From positions 62,001-126,000 of the forward strand of contig NZ_QFGA01000002.1 in the NCBI RefSeq assembly GCF_004369205.1: DNA of 64,000 nucleotides, given 5' to 3'. Positions 45,686-54,776 of this stretch are shown piece by piece. Position 1 is the stretch's first letter. Every line of letters starts with the position of its first letter. A model generated the notes under the pieces. It made no database searches. It was not told where the DNA came from and was given only the letters and a program-made list of their open reading frames with translations. This DNA is from Pelotomaculum schinkii. GTDB lineage: Bacteria > Bacillota > Desulfotomaculia > Desulfotomaculales > Pelotomaculaceae. Made by a program: the position numbers and the translations under genes.

Positions 45686-46738
45686 CTAAAACTGGCTTTT
45701 ACCCAGGGCGGCAGCAGCCAGGGCCACTTCTTCCGTTTCGTGTTTTTTGCCCCTGGTCATGAGCTTGTTAACAGCTGTTTCAGGCGAGAAACCTTCGAAC
45801 AAAACCTCGTGCATCTGTTCGGTAATGGGCATATTAACACCGTAAAGCTCGGACAGCCTGCGAGCCGCCCGGGTAGTGCGGACGCCTTCCACCACCATAC
45901 CCACTTCAGCCAGTGCCTCCTCCAGTGATTTGCCCCGGCCTATAGCCATACCGGCGCGCCGGTTGCGACTGTGCATGCTGGTGCAAGTTACGATCAGGTC
46001 ACCAACCCCGGCAAGGCCGCCAAAAGTAAGCGGGTTGGCGCCCAGCGTGATGCCCAGGCGGGTGATTTCAGCCAGGCCCCTGGTCATCAGGGCTGCTTTG
46101 GTGTTGTCACCAAAGCCCAGCCCGTCGGCAATACCTGTGCCAAGGGCAATGACATTCTTTAGCGCGCCCCCCAGTTCAACTCCGGCGACATCCGGATTGG
46201 TATAGACTCTGAAATTGTCACACATAAACAGGTCCTGCGCGTATTCAGCACTTTTTATGCTGGATGACGCCGCTACCACTGCAGTGGGCACCTGCCTGCC
46301 CACCTCCTCGGCATGACTGGGCCCGGAAAGCGCCACATACCGCTCGAGTGCCTGCGGACCGGCAACTTCCGCAAATGCCTGGGATAAACGACGCAGGCTA
46401 TCCTCCTCAATTCCTTTGGCGGCGTTGATAATCAGCCCCGTGCCGGACAGATGGGGGAGAGCGGATTGGAGCACCTCCCGAAAGGCGTGGGACGGCACAG
46501 CAAAAACGACCGCGTCAGCTTCGCGCACCGCCTCTTCAATATGGACCGTGACCTCGACCGCCGGGGGCACAATCACCCCGGGAAGATATCGTATATTTTC
46601 TCTTGTTATTGTAATCTCCTTCGCGAGAGCTGCGTGTCTCGACCACATCCGCACCGTGTACCCTTTGTGCGCCAGTAGTACCGACAAAGCCGTAGCCCAA
46701 CTGCCGGCGCCGGCTACCCCAATAATTTTACTCACCAA
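45686..46738 (-). CDS. gpsA: Glycerol-3-phosphate dehydrogenase [NAD(P)+]
   Basis: A 350-residue enzyme reducing dihydroxyacetone phosphate to sn-glycerol 3-phosphate for phospholipid synthesis. [17 protein letters not shown] binds NAD(P); [41 protein letters not shown] and [14 protein letters not shown] are family signatures, with the catalytic Lys in the GALKN motif. TTG 46738 and GTG 46735 are both well placed after GGAGG. It is 15 bases after plsY, which uses its product. Confidence 0.95.
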   Translation of the reverse strand: MVSKIIGVAGAGSWATALSVLLAHKGYTVRMWSRHAALAKEITITRENIRYLPGVIVPPAVEVTVHIEEAVREADAVVFAVPSHAFREVLQSALPHLSGTGLIINAAKGIEEDSLRRLSQAFAEVAGPQALERYVALSGPSHAEEVGRQVPTAVVAASSSIKSAEYAQDLFMCDNFRVYTNPDVAGVELGGALKNVIALGTGIADGLGFGDNTKAALMTRGLAEITRLGITLGANPLTFGGLAGVGDLIVTCTSMHSRNRRAGMAIGRGKSLEEALAEVGMVVEGVRTTRAARRLSELYGVNMPITEQMHEVLFEGFSPETAVNKLMTRGKKHETEEVALAAAALGKSQF

Positions 46739-46753
46739 TTACACACCTCCCGC

Positions 46754-47344
46754 CTACCAGAACTTCCGTTTGATTTTTGGTTCGGCGCCACCGGCCAACC
46801 TCTTAATATTAGGTTTGTGCTTGTATATCACCAGGGCCGCCACCAATATACCCAGGACTAGGTAGGGCCACTCCAGATGAAAAGCCCAGATTAACAAAGG
46901 TATGGCAAGAACCGCGGCAATGGATCCAACAGAAACGTACCCGGAAAGCCCGACCACGGCCAGCCACACAACCGCGGCAATAAGGCCGACCGGCAGGGCT
47001 ATGGCGGCGATTACGCCCACAAAGGTGGCAACCATTTTTCCTCCCTTAAAGCGCAGGAACACCGGCCAGCTGTGTCCCACCAGTACGGCTATACCGGCTG
47101 CGGCTACTACTTCAGGCCCGCCAAAATGTTTGGCCAACAGTATTGTCAGGACTCCCTTGCCCAAGTCTCCGGCCCAGGCCAGTACCCCTGCCACAGGACC
47201 GGCATTACGCCAAACATTGGTCATGCCAACATTGCCGCTGCCATAGTTGCGGATGTCGATCCCTTTCCATAAGCGGGCAACCAGGTAACTCACCGGAATA
47301 GAACCAATCAGGTAGCTAGCTATTATAACTAAAAAAACCGACAT
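46754..47344 (-). CDS. plsY: Acyl-phosphate:glycerol-3-phosphate acyltransferase
   Basis: A 196-residue membrane enzyme with about five helices, making lysophosphatidic acid from acyl-phosphate and glycerol 3-phosphate. The three PlsY motifs are visible: SYLIGSIPVSYLVAR and NYGSGNVGMTNVWRNAG, then GHSWPVFLRFKGGKMVATFVG. ATG 47344 follows GAAGGAG by about nine bases. It is co-transcribed with gpsA. Confidence 0.95.
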   Translation of the reverse strand: MSVFLVIIASYLIGSIPVSYLVARLWKGIDIRNYGSGNVGMTNVWRNAGPVAGVLAWAGDLGKGVLTILLAKHFGGPEVVAAAGIAVLVGHSWPVFLRFKGGKMVATFVGVIAAIALPVGLIAAVVWLAVVGLSGYVSVGSIAAVLAIPLLIWAFHLEWPYLVLGILVAALVIYKHKPNIKRLAGGAEPKIKRKFW

Positions 47345-47472
47345 ATCTGCTTCTCCTTCGGCATTCAGCCGCCGGTCGTCAGACACCGGACGAACCAAAT
47401 ATCATTTTCAAAAATTTAAGAGTATCGCACACGGCGGCCAGCGCCGCACTTGTGGCAGCCAATGGTGCATTT

Positions 47473-47490
47473 GTGCGAATGAATTCGCAC
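47473..47490. repeat. 18-base palindromic repeat unit
   Basis: GTGCGAAT-GA-ATTCGCAC sits in the der-plsY gap with no T run, so it is not a normal terminator. Its left half GTGCGAATGAA also forms the right edge of repeat copy 2 (reverse strand, 45328-45340). Confidence 0.4.
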
Positions 47491-47520
47491 CTACATTTTC
47501 ATAGCAGATGTCAGGTCTCC

Positions 47521-48843
47521 TTACTCCTCCTTGGACCGTCTGCGCAGGCTAAAGCGGAGCGGTGTCCCTTCAAACCCGTAAGCCGAACGGATTTGGTTCT
47601 CAAGGTAGCGCTGGTAGGAAAAATGCAATAATTCCGGATCATTAACAAACAGCACAAAGCGTGGGGGCTTGACCCCGCTCTGAGTAGCATATAAGATCTT
47701 CAGGCGCCTGGTCTTATCCGCCGGTGGCGGGTTCTGCTGAGTCGCTTCCCTGATCAGGGTATTTAAATTGGCGGTACTTACACGGGTGGCATGCTTCTCG
47801 GCTACAAAATCGACCAACTCCAGCACTTTTAAAACTCGCTTTCCAGTTAGCGCAGAGGTGAAGATAAGAGGGGCATAAGGCATAAACGCCAGTTCCTGAC
47901 GTACCTTATCACTATAGCGTTTCATAGTTTTATCGTCTTTTTCCACCAGGTCCCATTTGTTCACCACTAGAATTGAGCCTTTACCGGCTTCATGGGCGTA
48001 ACCGGCAATGCGCTTGTCCTGTTCGGTAACCCCTTCAACCGCGTCAATAACGACTAATACCACGTCACACCGGTCAATCGCCCGTAAAGAGCGGATAACA
48101 CTGTATTTCTCCGTAGTACGCTCGACCCGGCTTCTGCGGCGTATACCGGCAGTATCGATGAGCATGTAGTTTTTGCCGTCCCGCTCAAAGGTTGTATCAA
48201 TGGCGTCGCGCGTGGTACCGGGAATATTGCTGACAATGACCCGTTCCTCTCCCAGGAGGCTGTTTACCAGTGAGGACTTGCCCACATTGGGTCTGCCGAT
48301 AACGGCAATTTTGATTATATCCGGAGAGTCTGCCACTCCCTGATCCGGAGGAAGCAGTTCCACCAGCCTGTCCAGCATATCGCCGGTGTTCAATCCCTCC
48401 GCCGCAGATACGGGTACCGGATCCCCCAGACCAAGCTGGAAAAAATCATATATCTTCTCGGGAGAGTCAAAATTTTCAACCTTGTTAACCACAAGCACGG
48501 CCGGTTTATGAGCGCGGCGAACGACCGAAGCCACTTCCAGGTCGTCCGGATTTAAACCGGCCCGGGCGTCCACAACAAAGAGCACCACGTCCGCCTCGCG
48601 GATAGCCAGCTCTACCTGAGTCCGGACATGGCCGGTAATTTCGCTGTCTTCCTGAAAGTCAAGTCCTCCCGTATCTACCAGGGTAAAATGGCGTCCTGAC
48701 CATTCAGCATCCATGTAAAGGCGATCCCTGGTTACCCCGGGTGTATCCTCCACAATAGCCACGCGGCCACCTACGATGCGGTTGAAAAGCGTCGATTTGC
48801 CCACATTTGGCCGCCCCAGTATGGCCACTATCGGTTTGGACAT
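47521..48843 (-). CDS. der: Ribosome-assembly GTPase Der (EngA)
   Basis: A 440-residue protein with two tandem GTPase domains, each with GRPNVGKS (residues about 10 and 185), [16 protein letters not shown] and NKVE/NKWD, followed by a KH-like domain ([20 protein letters not shown]). It acts in 50S subunit maturation. AAAGGTG precedes ATG 48843. The C-terminus RRRSKEE is basic, as usual. Confidence 0.97.
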   Translation of the reverse strand: MSKPIVAILGRPNVGKSTLFNRIVGGRVAIVEDTPGVTRDRLYMDAEWSGRHFTLVDTGGLDFQEDSEITGHVRTQVELAIREADVVLFVVDARAGLNPDDLEVASVVRRAHKPAVLVVNKVENFDSPEKIYDFFQLGLGDPVPVSAAEGLNTGDMLDRLVELLPPDQGVADSPDIIKIAVIGRPNVGKSSLVNSLLGEERVIVSNIPGTTRDAIDTTFERDGKNYMLIDTAGIRRRSRVERTTEKYSVIRSLRAIDRCDVVLVVIDAVEGVTEQDKRIAGYAHEAGKGSILVVNKWDLVEKDDKTMKRYSDKVRQELAFMPYAPLIFTSALTGKRVLKVLELVDFVAEKHATRVSTANLNTLIREATQQNPPPADKTRRLKILYATQSGVKPPRFVLFVNDPELLHFSYQRYLENQIRSAYGFEGTPLRFSLRRRSKEE

Positions 48844-49021
48844 ATTATTGTCACCTTTCTGATTTAAGTAAAACTCTAATAAAACTTCAATAAATAGGAC
48901 ACCGTCCTTAACCCGGCGCCATTACTGCATAAAAATCAATGTTAAGTATACTAATACTATTATAACCATTCTGTTGCAAGTGCGGATGCGCCAACCATGA
49001 TTTTTTATTAAGATGCTCCCA

Positions 49022-49072
49022 ATTAAAACGCACCCACATTGTCTTCACTGTGCCTGCTTTCATGTGGGTGCG
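49022..49072 (-). terminator. Terminator of the DUF512 transcript
   Basis: CGCACCCACAT (49029-49039) pairs perfectly with ATGTGGGTGCG (49062-49072) over a 22-base loop and is followed on the minus strand by TTTTAATT. It lies 50 bases after the DUF512 stop, upstream of der. Confidence 0.6.
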
Positions 49073-49121
49073 ATTCCAATCGCGCTTGCACTGCGGCCCA
49101 TGATAACCTAAAATTATTATT

Positions 49122-50468
49122 TCAGTAATCCCTGTCTTCGACAAAAAGCTCTGCGTGTTCCGGCCCTTCCAGCAGAACCTCAACCAACTGGCGCGGCCCC
49201 TTGACCACGGCCACTCTGGTTTTTAAACGTTCAGCCAGGTCAGCGACAGTGAGGCTATCTAAAAAGAGCTCCCCCTCCTCTTTCAGCATTACCGCGGGGA
49301 GAACCAGGAGGTCGCCTATATTTCGCGGATCAATTTGGTTCATTAAGTCCTGCCCCGTGACCAATCCGGTTACAGTAACCCGCTCTCCAAAAAAGGTGTT
49401 CTCTATTGTTTTTACGGTAACCTGTAGTCCCTTTATGTTATTTAGTCCCGCCGCGACCTGCCGCAGCACGATAGCTCCCAAAACTCCAGTGGCAATGGTT
49501 ACTTTTAGAGGCTCTATCTCCAGGGGCAGATCCTGTCTGACTTCCTCCCATTCTTCCAAAAAGAGGCGTACCAGACCCACCCCGTTCTCAAGCTGTGGAA
49601 AACCGGCATAGAGCTCTAAGGGGGGAACCTGCTCTCCAGCCAGCAGGTAGAACTCATCCGAAACAAAGACAAAGGGGTTGCCCAGACCAGCCAGGAACTC
49701 ATCCTGCCTTAAACCCACCCACTCGACAACCTGATGCGCTTCGGCAGGTGTAACATTTCTTAACGGGTAGCAGGACTCCCTGAATTGCGTCAACCCGACC
49801 GGCACCACCGCCAGGGAACTGACCGACGGCCACAAACCGGCCAGATCTCTTACTGTGTTTTCCAGTTCCCGGCCGTCATTAATGCCTGGACACAGCACAA
49901 TCTGAGTGTGCATCTCGATCCCGGCAGAAGCCAGAAACTTCAGCTGTTCCAGAATAAGTCCGGCCCGTTTATTACCGAGCATAACCCTACGCAGCTCAGG
50001 GTTGGTGGTATGGACGGATATATAGAGGGGGCTCAGGCGGAGCCGGGCGATTCTCTCCAGTTCTTCATCTCCAACGTTGGAAAGAGTGATAAAATTACCG
50101 CTCCAGAAGGAGAGCCTGTAATCATCGTCCTTGATATAGAGGGACTTGCGCAAGGCGGGCGGCATCTGGTCGACAAAACAAAAAATGCACCGGTTGGAGC
50201 ACCTGGTAGTGCGCCCGAACCCCCCGTCTGCAAATTCCAAACCCAGATCCTGGTCGTAGTCCTTTTCAACATCAAGGACCCACTCCTCACCGGCTGCAGT
50301 GATCACCTCAATGGTGAGGTTTTCTTCAGTCTCAAAAAAACGGAAGTCGATAAGATCCCGCACCTCTGACCCGTTAATGGAGATTAAACGGTCCCCTGGC
50401 GCAAGATCCATTTCAGCGGCAATACTCCCGGGTAAGACCTGCGCAATAAGCAAACCCCGATCCTCCAT
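49122..50468 (-). CDS. PDZ-radical SAM-DUF512 protein
   Basis: A 448-residue protein: an N-terminal PDZ-like domain (IAQVLPGSIAAEMDLAPGDRL), a radical-SAM-type cluster CSNRCIFCFVDQMP (CxxxCxxC), a TIM-barrel-like middle (SPLYISVHTTNPELR) and the DUF512 C-terminal domain. Its reaction is unknown. The family is near-universal in Clostridia, normally next to der. ATG 50468 follows GGGGGGAGG. The DUF3189 pair and YIEGIA genes upstream may share its transcript. Confidence 0.85.
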   Translation of the reverse strand: MEDRGLLIAQVLPGSIAAEMDLAPGDRLISINGSEVRDLIDFRFFETEENLTIEVITAAGEEWVLDVEKDYDQDLGLEFADGGFGRTTRCSNRCIFCFVDQMPPALRKSLYIKDDDYRLSFWSGNFITLSNVGDEELERIARLRLSPLYISVHTTNPELRRVMLGNKRAGLILEQLKFLASAGIEMHTQIVLCPGINDGRELENTVRDLAGLWPSVSSLAVVPVGLTQFRESCYPLRNVTPAEAHQVVEWVGLRQDEFLAGLGNPFVFVSDEFYLLAGEQVPPLELYAGFPQLENGVGLVRLFLEEWEEVRQDLPLEIEPLKVTIATGVLGAIVLRQVAAGLNNIKGLQVTVKTIENTFFGERVTVTGLVTGQDLMNQIDPRNIGDLLVLPAVMLKEEGELFLDSLTVADLAERLKTRVAVVKGPRQLVEVLLEGPEHAELFVEDRDY

Positions 50469-50521
50469 ACGGGACGACCTCCCCCCTAGCTCTAACAACC
50501 ATTATCTAAAAATTCCAGAAT

Positions 50522-50992
50522 CTAGTCAAGGGATTTTCCGAGGCCGTCTCTAACACCAGCACTCAGCCGGGTCAGTTCTCCATACATTTTTTTGATACCG
50601 GTATAGGTAAAAAAACGCCCTAAAGCGGCGAGCAAGCCCGCTCTGTTGAGAAGGCGTCCTGCCAATAAAAAAAAGTTGTCGCCAACCCCGCTGTCGACCA
50701 TAAGCAAGTTGCCGCGGGGAATTTTATAGATCCTGAGAAAGCTTTCAACCAAACGATGGGGCATACCACGCTCCCCTTTTATGGAAAGAGCATAAATATC
50801 ATTGCCACGGTCATCTTTGCCTATAACAAAGATCTCACCCTCTCCGCCGTCTTGCATATTCAAAAACGGCAGCTCCCGAAAACTGACGGCGCCCGGGTCT
50901 TTCCCCGCCGGGAGCCGGCCTGTATGAATAGCACCGGCAACAATCGCCACGGGAAAGCGGCTGTTGCTGAAATAAAGAACTTTTTTCGCCAT
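50522..50992 (-). CDS. DUF3189 protein, second copy
   Basis: A 156-residue protein of the DUF3189 family, found in spore-forming Clostridia with the der-spoIIP region; function unknown. Motifs: YFSNSRFPVAIVAGAIHTGRLP, FRELPFLN, GEIFVIGKDDRGNDIYALS. It is a diverged tandem paralogue of the upstream DUF3189 gene (LYDRQDACEHGHIFSIGIDE corresponds to LNMQDGGEGEIFVIGKDD). Its first 158 bases overlap that gene in another frame. Confidence 0.75.
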   Translation of the reverse strand: MAKKVLYFSNSRFPVAIVAGAIHTGRLPAGKDPGAVSFRELPFLNMQDGGEGEIFVIGKDDRGNDIYALSIKGERGMPHRLVESFLRIYKIPRGNLLMVDSGVGDNFFLLAGRLLNRAGLLAALGRFFTYTGIKKMYGELTRLSAGVRDGLGKSLD

Positions 50993-51449
50993 CCGCCCTC
51001 AACTTTTCTTTGGTTTTTTTAACCAAACCAACCAATTTAAAGTAAGCCACCCGCGTACCCATGGTCACGATAGGCCGCCCCACCCCGACTAACCCCCAGC
51101 GCCTCGAAAGATATCCTCCAAACATCATGATCCAATTGACCTGGCTCATAGCGTTGACCAGGCAGTAGCTTGAAGCGGGGACACCAAAAATCCCCGCCAG
51201 TCCGGCAAAGACATTTTCCAGAACTGCCGGCCGGCTGCGGCGGGCGGTCAGGTAAACTTCATGCCCGTACTCATCGATCCCTATGGAAAAAATATGGCCG
51301 TGCTCGCATGCATCCTGCCGGTCATAGAGCGGTAATTGCAAAAACTCTTCCGGTCCTGGAACGCGGTCTTCCGGCAACATCCCCAGGTGTATAGCAGCGG
51401 CGGTAACCGAGGAATGAGTACCCCCATAACAATGGTAAATAACCTTCAT
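50835..51449 (-). CDS. DUF3189 protein, first copy, with extended C-terminus
   Basis: A 204-residue DUF3189 protein: YHCYGGTHSSVTAAAIHLG, LPLYDRQDACEHGHIFSIGI, SYCLVNAMSQVNWIMMFGGY, VGRPIVTMGTRVAY. The recognisable domain ends about residue 150 (VKKTKEKL); the last 52 residues are Arg/Gln/Ser-rich, read through the start of the next gene and look like loss of the original stop. The start overlaps the preceding stop as TGATG. Confidence 0.75.
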   Translation of the reverse strand: MKVIYHCYGGTHSSVTAAAIHLGMLPEDRVPGPEEFLQLPLYDRQDACEHGHIFSIGIDEYGHEVYLTARRSRPAVLENVFAGLAGIFGVPASSYCLVNAMSQVNWIMMFGGYLSRRWGLVGVGRPIVTMGTRVAYFKLVGLVKKTKEKLRADGEKSSLFQQQPLSRGDCCRCYSYRPAPGGERPGRRQFSGAAVFEYARRRRG

Positions 51450-51640
51450 CAGTGCTTTACCAGAATTAATGAACCGTTTTCCAGGTCGTGGACATTGGCG
51501 TCAAGTATTCTGGACAGGTAATTGGCAACCTTTTGCTGCTCTTCCTCGTCTCTAGCCAGGAAAACAGGTGTGCCCTCGCCAACCATACTCATCTGCAGTG
51601 TTACAATGGCCAGGATGGTACCAACCGACTCTTCACTCAT
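51449..51640 (-). CDS. Small capping-subunit-like partner of YIEGIA
   Basis: A 63-residue protein (MSEESVGTILAIVTLQMSMV...FLARDEEEQQKVANYL...) always found after YIEGIA genes in Clostridia and annotated as capping complex subunit for YIEGIA; no biochemical role is known to me. The start overlaps the YIEGIA stop by four bases (ATGA) and the stop overlaps the DUF3189 start, so three genes are translationally coupled. Confidence 0.7.
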   Translation of the reverse strand: MSEESVGTILAIVTLQMSMVGEGTPVFLARDEEEQQKVANYLSRILDANVHDLENGSLILVKH

Positions 51641-52557
51641 GTGGATTTCACCTGCTCTTTGGCTGCTTTTATTGAAGCTCCCGCCTTCAACGGTTTGCTC
51701 CTTGCGCTTTCCAGCACAGGGGTCAGCTTGACCGCCGCGATAAGCTGCTCCAGGTCCCGCTCAACCGGCATGATATATAACCCAACTTCGCCTGTATCGG
51801 GGTTTTTTCTGGCCAGCGGGGTAAATTCCGGGATGTCCACGTCTTTTTTGGTACCCAGGATGACCGACGCGGTAAAGGCAATGGCATTGCGCTGTCCGAT
51901 ATCATGTAAAGTGGACCTGGCGTTGCCGTCCCTGGGGATAAGCTTAACCGCCAGACCATCTTTTAAAATTTTATCGCGCATTGATTTGAGACCTACATTC
52001 ATGATGCCAATCTCGTCTACCATCAAAATAGCGCCCTTAAAGCTGATCCGGGCCGGTACCACTTCACAGATGCTGCCGACTACCTGGCCGGACATGAAAT
52101 ATCTGCTAAACAGTACCGCCAGGATGGCGACCACAAAAGCCATTGCCTGCCCGCCAAACTGGGCCGCTAGGCTGGTAACAAAGGCAGTTCCCATCACCAG
52201 GTAATTCCTGGCCTCAAAAGTACGGGCAATCCCCTCAATATAATCTAGACCTCTTCTGACCAGTTCACTTCTTTCCAGGCTTTCCAGGGTGCGTCGCTCG
52301 ATATTACGGATTTCCCGGAACTGCTGCGCCGCCAGGGCCAAGAAGGTGGCCGCGGCGAAATCCGGTTTCATTATTGCCGGAATCGCCACAGCCCCCAGAA
52401 CTGAAGCGATAAACCCCAGGAAAAGGTGGCCCAGGTAGCCGTGCGGGTAACCCGGGTACTGCCGGTAGTCAATGCGCAGCAGGATAACCCTGGTAACGGT
52501 CCCCGCTACTACACCGGCCAGGATCACCAGCAGGTATTCGGGTATTAAGTTAGACAT
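51637..52557 (-). CDS. YIEGIA-family membrane protein
   Basis: A 306-residue protein named for its motif DYIEGIA (here near residue 105, in RRGLDYIEGIARTFEARNY). It has an N-terminal helix pair (EYLLVILAGVVAGTVTRVIL, LGHLFLGFIASVLGAVAIP), a central helix pair and a soluble C-terminal domain. It is confined to spore-formers, so a sporulation role is expected, but the function is unknown. ATG 52557 follows GGGGGA. Confidence 0.82.
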   Translation of the reverse strand: MSNLIPEYLLVILAGVVAGTVTRVILLRIDYRQYPGYPHGYLGHLFLGFIASVLGAVAIPAIMKPDFAAATFLALAAQQFREIRNIERRTLESLERSELVRRGLDYIEGIARTFEARNYLVMGTAFVTSLAAQFGGQAMAFVVAILAVLFSRYFMSGQVVGSICEVVPARISFKGAILMVDEIGIMNVGLKSMRDKILKDGLAVKLIPRDGNARSTLHDIGQRNAIAFTASVILGTKKDVDIPEFTPLARKNPDTGEVGLYIMPVERDLEQLIAAVKLTPVLESARSKPLKAGASIKAAKEQVKST

Positions 52558-52571
52558 GCTATCCCCCAAAC

Positions 52572-53870
52572 CTAGTCTTTGGTTATGTCGTCCTTAGTTT
52601 CCTTAAGCGCCTTGTTGGCAAGAGGGTCCTGTTCTTCCGGCACTTTCCGGTGTCCAGGCGCTTCGTCCAGTTTTACATTTTTACGGGCAGCGGGACGCGG
52701 GCCAAAGAAGCTGGTGAATTCCCGTCCGAAACCTGAAATACGCTTCTTGGCATTTTCCCAACTACCGGAACTGATCAGCAGGAAGCCAACGCCACCCACT
52801 ATAGTGATCCCAAGGATCCAGGCAAGCGCTCTCCCGGCGCCCCCGGCAGCGCCCGCCGGCCTCCCGCCGGCGCCAGGCGCCTGCGCCGCAGGATTACCGG
52901 TCGTACCGGCGGCAAGTCCCAACACATTGGGTACAGCCTCAGAAAACAAAGCTATACCCATGGCAGCCTCTTCCTTGGTGTTTGTATGTGTGCCGGCCTC
53001 GATGAGGAGGGCCGTTGGAGTCAGATCCTGATTGTAATCACCCTTACCGACAAAAATTTCTTTTACTACCTGGTTGTGCATGTTATTGGCCGCTGCCATC
53101 ATACGCTTGGCAAAGTCCATATTGGCGTCCATACGGGGGTTTTCCCGCCCTACAACCAGGCGCAGCTTGGCAATTTGTTTGCCGTCCACCGTAGCCCGGT
53201 AATAAGAGGGGTCAGGAACTCCGTCTCGGTGGATGTCGAAAATTGCGGCAGGGTTGCTTTTCATTAAATTGGCGGCCGTCCTGCGGGAGCGGACATAAGC
53301 GTTGTTATCGTGCGGGTCATGGGGCGTCTCGTCGTAGTTTACAGTAACCCCCCTGCCTTGCAGCTTATCGACCAGGGCCTTGCCGACCTGGTAAATACCC
53401 CCTTTAAAGGGTATAGACTCTGTTCCGTCCGAAGGCACATAGGACTCGTCAGTATGTGAATGATAGATTGCGATTGCGCTATTCTTCTGTTCCGCCAGGT
53501 TGGTCGTGACAGGCGCTACCTGATTCCCATACAATTCGTTATAGGCGACAATCTGTGGATCCATCCCCAGAAACTGCGCCTCGGCCTGATCTCCTTCGAC
53601 TCTGCCGATGCGGTAACTGCGGCCCTCGGCTGTATACAACTGGTCTCCTATAAAAACCGTGCGGGACATCATGCTGAGCATTTCGCCTTGCTCATCAACA
53701 ATTGTCGTGAACCTATCGACCAGGTGGTCCGGCGTGCCCCGATCAAAAAGCTTCGGCATAGCCAGGGCGTGACGCAGGCTGAGGCTCCCTGTTGAATAAA
53801 AAGCTACAAGCAACAATAAAGCTAAAACCCCCAGAGTACCAAACAGGATTCTGAGTTTACTCCCGTTCAT
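52572..53870 (-). CDS. spoIIP: Stage II sporulation protein P
   Basis: A 432-residue peptidoglycan amidase/endopeptidase that thins the septum during engulfment with SpoIID and SpoIIM. One N-terminal helix anchors it; the catalytic domain has YHSHTDESY, FDIHRDGVPD and EAGTHTNTKEEA. Unlike Bacillus SpoIIP it has a second helix (RALAWILGITIVGGVGFLLI) after a Gly/Pro/Ala-rich linker and a charged tail of about 80 residues. ATG 53870 overlaps the DUF1614 gene by 14 bases. Confidence 0.93.
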   Translation of the reverse strand: MNGSKLRILFGTLGVLALLLLVAFYSTGSLSLRHALAMPKLFDRGTPDHLVDRFTTIVDEQGEMLSMMSRTVFIGDQLYTAEGRSYRIGRVEGDQAEAQFLGMDPQIVAYNELYGNQVAPVTTNLAEQKNSAIAIYHSHTDESYVPSDGTESIPFKGGIYQVGKALVDKLQGRGVTVNYDETPHDPHDNNAYVRSRRTAANLMKSNPAAIFDIHRDGVPDPSYYRATVDGKQIAKLRLVVGRENPRMDANMDFAKRMMAAANNMHNQVVKEIFVGKGDYNQDLTPTALLIEAGTHTNTKEEAAMGIALFSEAVPNVLGLAAGTTGNPAAQAPGAGGRPAGAAGGAGRALAWILGITIVGGVGFLLISSGSWENAKKRISGFGREFTSFFGPRPAARKNVKLDEAPGHRKVPEEQDPLANKALKETKDDITKD

Positions 53871-54645
53871 CAAGGTCAGCCACCTTTCTTTCGTCTTGCG
53901 CCAGTCTATCTTGTTCCACGTTCTTGTCGCCTTGCGTACCCGTCGCGTTTAGCTCCGGCTTTTTCAAACCTTTAACCAGTTCCGAAGGACGTCCCTTGGC
54001 GCTGGGTCCACCTGAAAGCCTTTCAAAAGATTCACCAATGATTTCAGCCAGCAGGATGGCCACAAAACCAGCCAGGACTATAGTATCAAAAGCCCCGGCG
54101 CCGCCTATGCTGACAGCATAGTTGGCAGGGGCATTCTGACTCAGTAGCCAGATGTAATGAAATACATCGACCAGCAGGACACCGATGGTAGCGGCAATAA
54201 AGGCCGCTCTCCTGGATCTGCCGAGCAGGTAGGCCACGATACCTCCGGCCAGGGGGTAAAGGTAGATGGCGTCGATTATAGCGTAGCGTCCCGCAGGTTC
54301 TATGGTTGTTCCGGCGTTAATCAGGGATCCGATGATATAGACAACGACAGCTGTTATGACCGCCCCCACCAGAGACCTGGTCCACTCCCTGCTGGTGCCG
54401 GCTCTTACCAGAAGGTAAATCGCCAACCCCACGGGTACCAATGCCCCCCCAACGTTTATTGAGGTCCTAAAAGGTAGAAAAGGGAGGGGGATGTTGATAA
54501 AGCTGCCCAAAATAATGGCTCCGATTACAACCAGGGCTCCCCGGTCGGAAAGCCTCATCCGGTCCAGGGCGCGTTGGGCCAGACCCAGATATATGAGCAC
54601 CGAAACAGCGATTAAGATAATAATACCTATGGGAAAACCCTCCAA
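53857..54645 (-). CDS. DUF1614 membrane protein
   Basis: A 262-residue polytopic protein, about seven helices, then a charged C-terminal tail. The conserved region GALVVIGAIILGSFINIPL and SIGGAGAFDTIVLAGFVAILLAE is the DUF1614 signature (GGAGxxDGI-like). It lies next to spoIIP in many Clostridia; function unknown. TTG 54645 has AAGGAGG eight bases upstream and begins the first helix; the longer frame adds 30 unrelated residues. Confidence 0.82.
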   Translation of the reverse strand: MEGFPIGIIILIAVSVLIYLGLAQRALDRMRLSDRGALVVIGAIILGSFINIPLPFLPFRTSINVGGALVPVGLAIYLLVRAGTSREWTRSLVGAVITAVVVYIIGSLINAGTTIEPAGRYAIIDAIYLYPLAGGIVAYLLGRSRRAAFIAATIGVLLVDVFHYIWLLSQNAPANYAVSIGGAGAFDTIVLAGFVAILLAEIIGESFERLSGGPSAKGRPSELVKGLKKPELNATGTQGDKNVEQDRLAQDERKVADLDERE

Positions 54646-54702
54646 ATGTATCAGCCTCCTTGTTCTGGAAATATCAAAGTTAGACTTCCCATTTGGCCAA
54701 AA

Positions 54703-54738
54703 AATATGCAAAAGCGGCTTCCGCCGCTTTTGCATATT
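54703..54738 (-). terminator. Terminator after ispH-rpsA
   Basis: Perfect 16-bp stem (54703-54718 with 54723-54738), TTCC loop; on the minus strand a run of T follows. It separates ispH-rpsA from the DUF1614-spoIIP transcript. Confidence 0.8.
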
Positions 54739-54776
54739 GTTGTTACTTAGTTATAATTATTCACTTATTATTCCTT

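Noticed and set aside
48908-49183. 91-residue minus-strand frame between der and the DUF512 gene
   Set aside because: It overlaps the DUF512 C-terminus and a terminator hairpin, and has no ribosome site or protein-like pattern.
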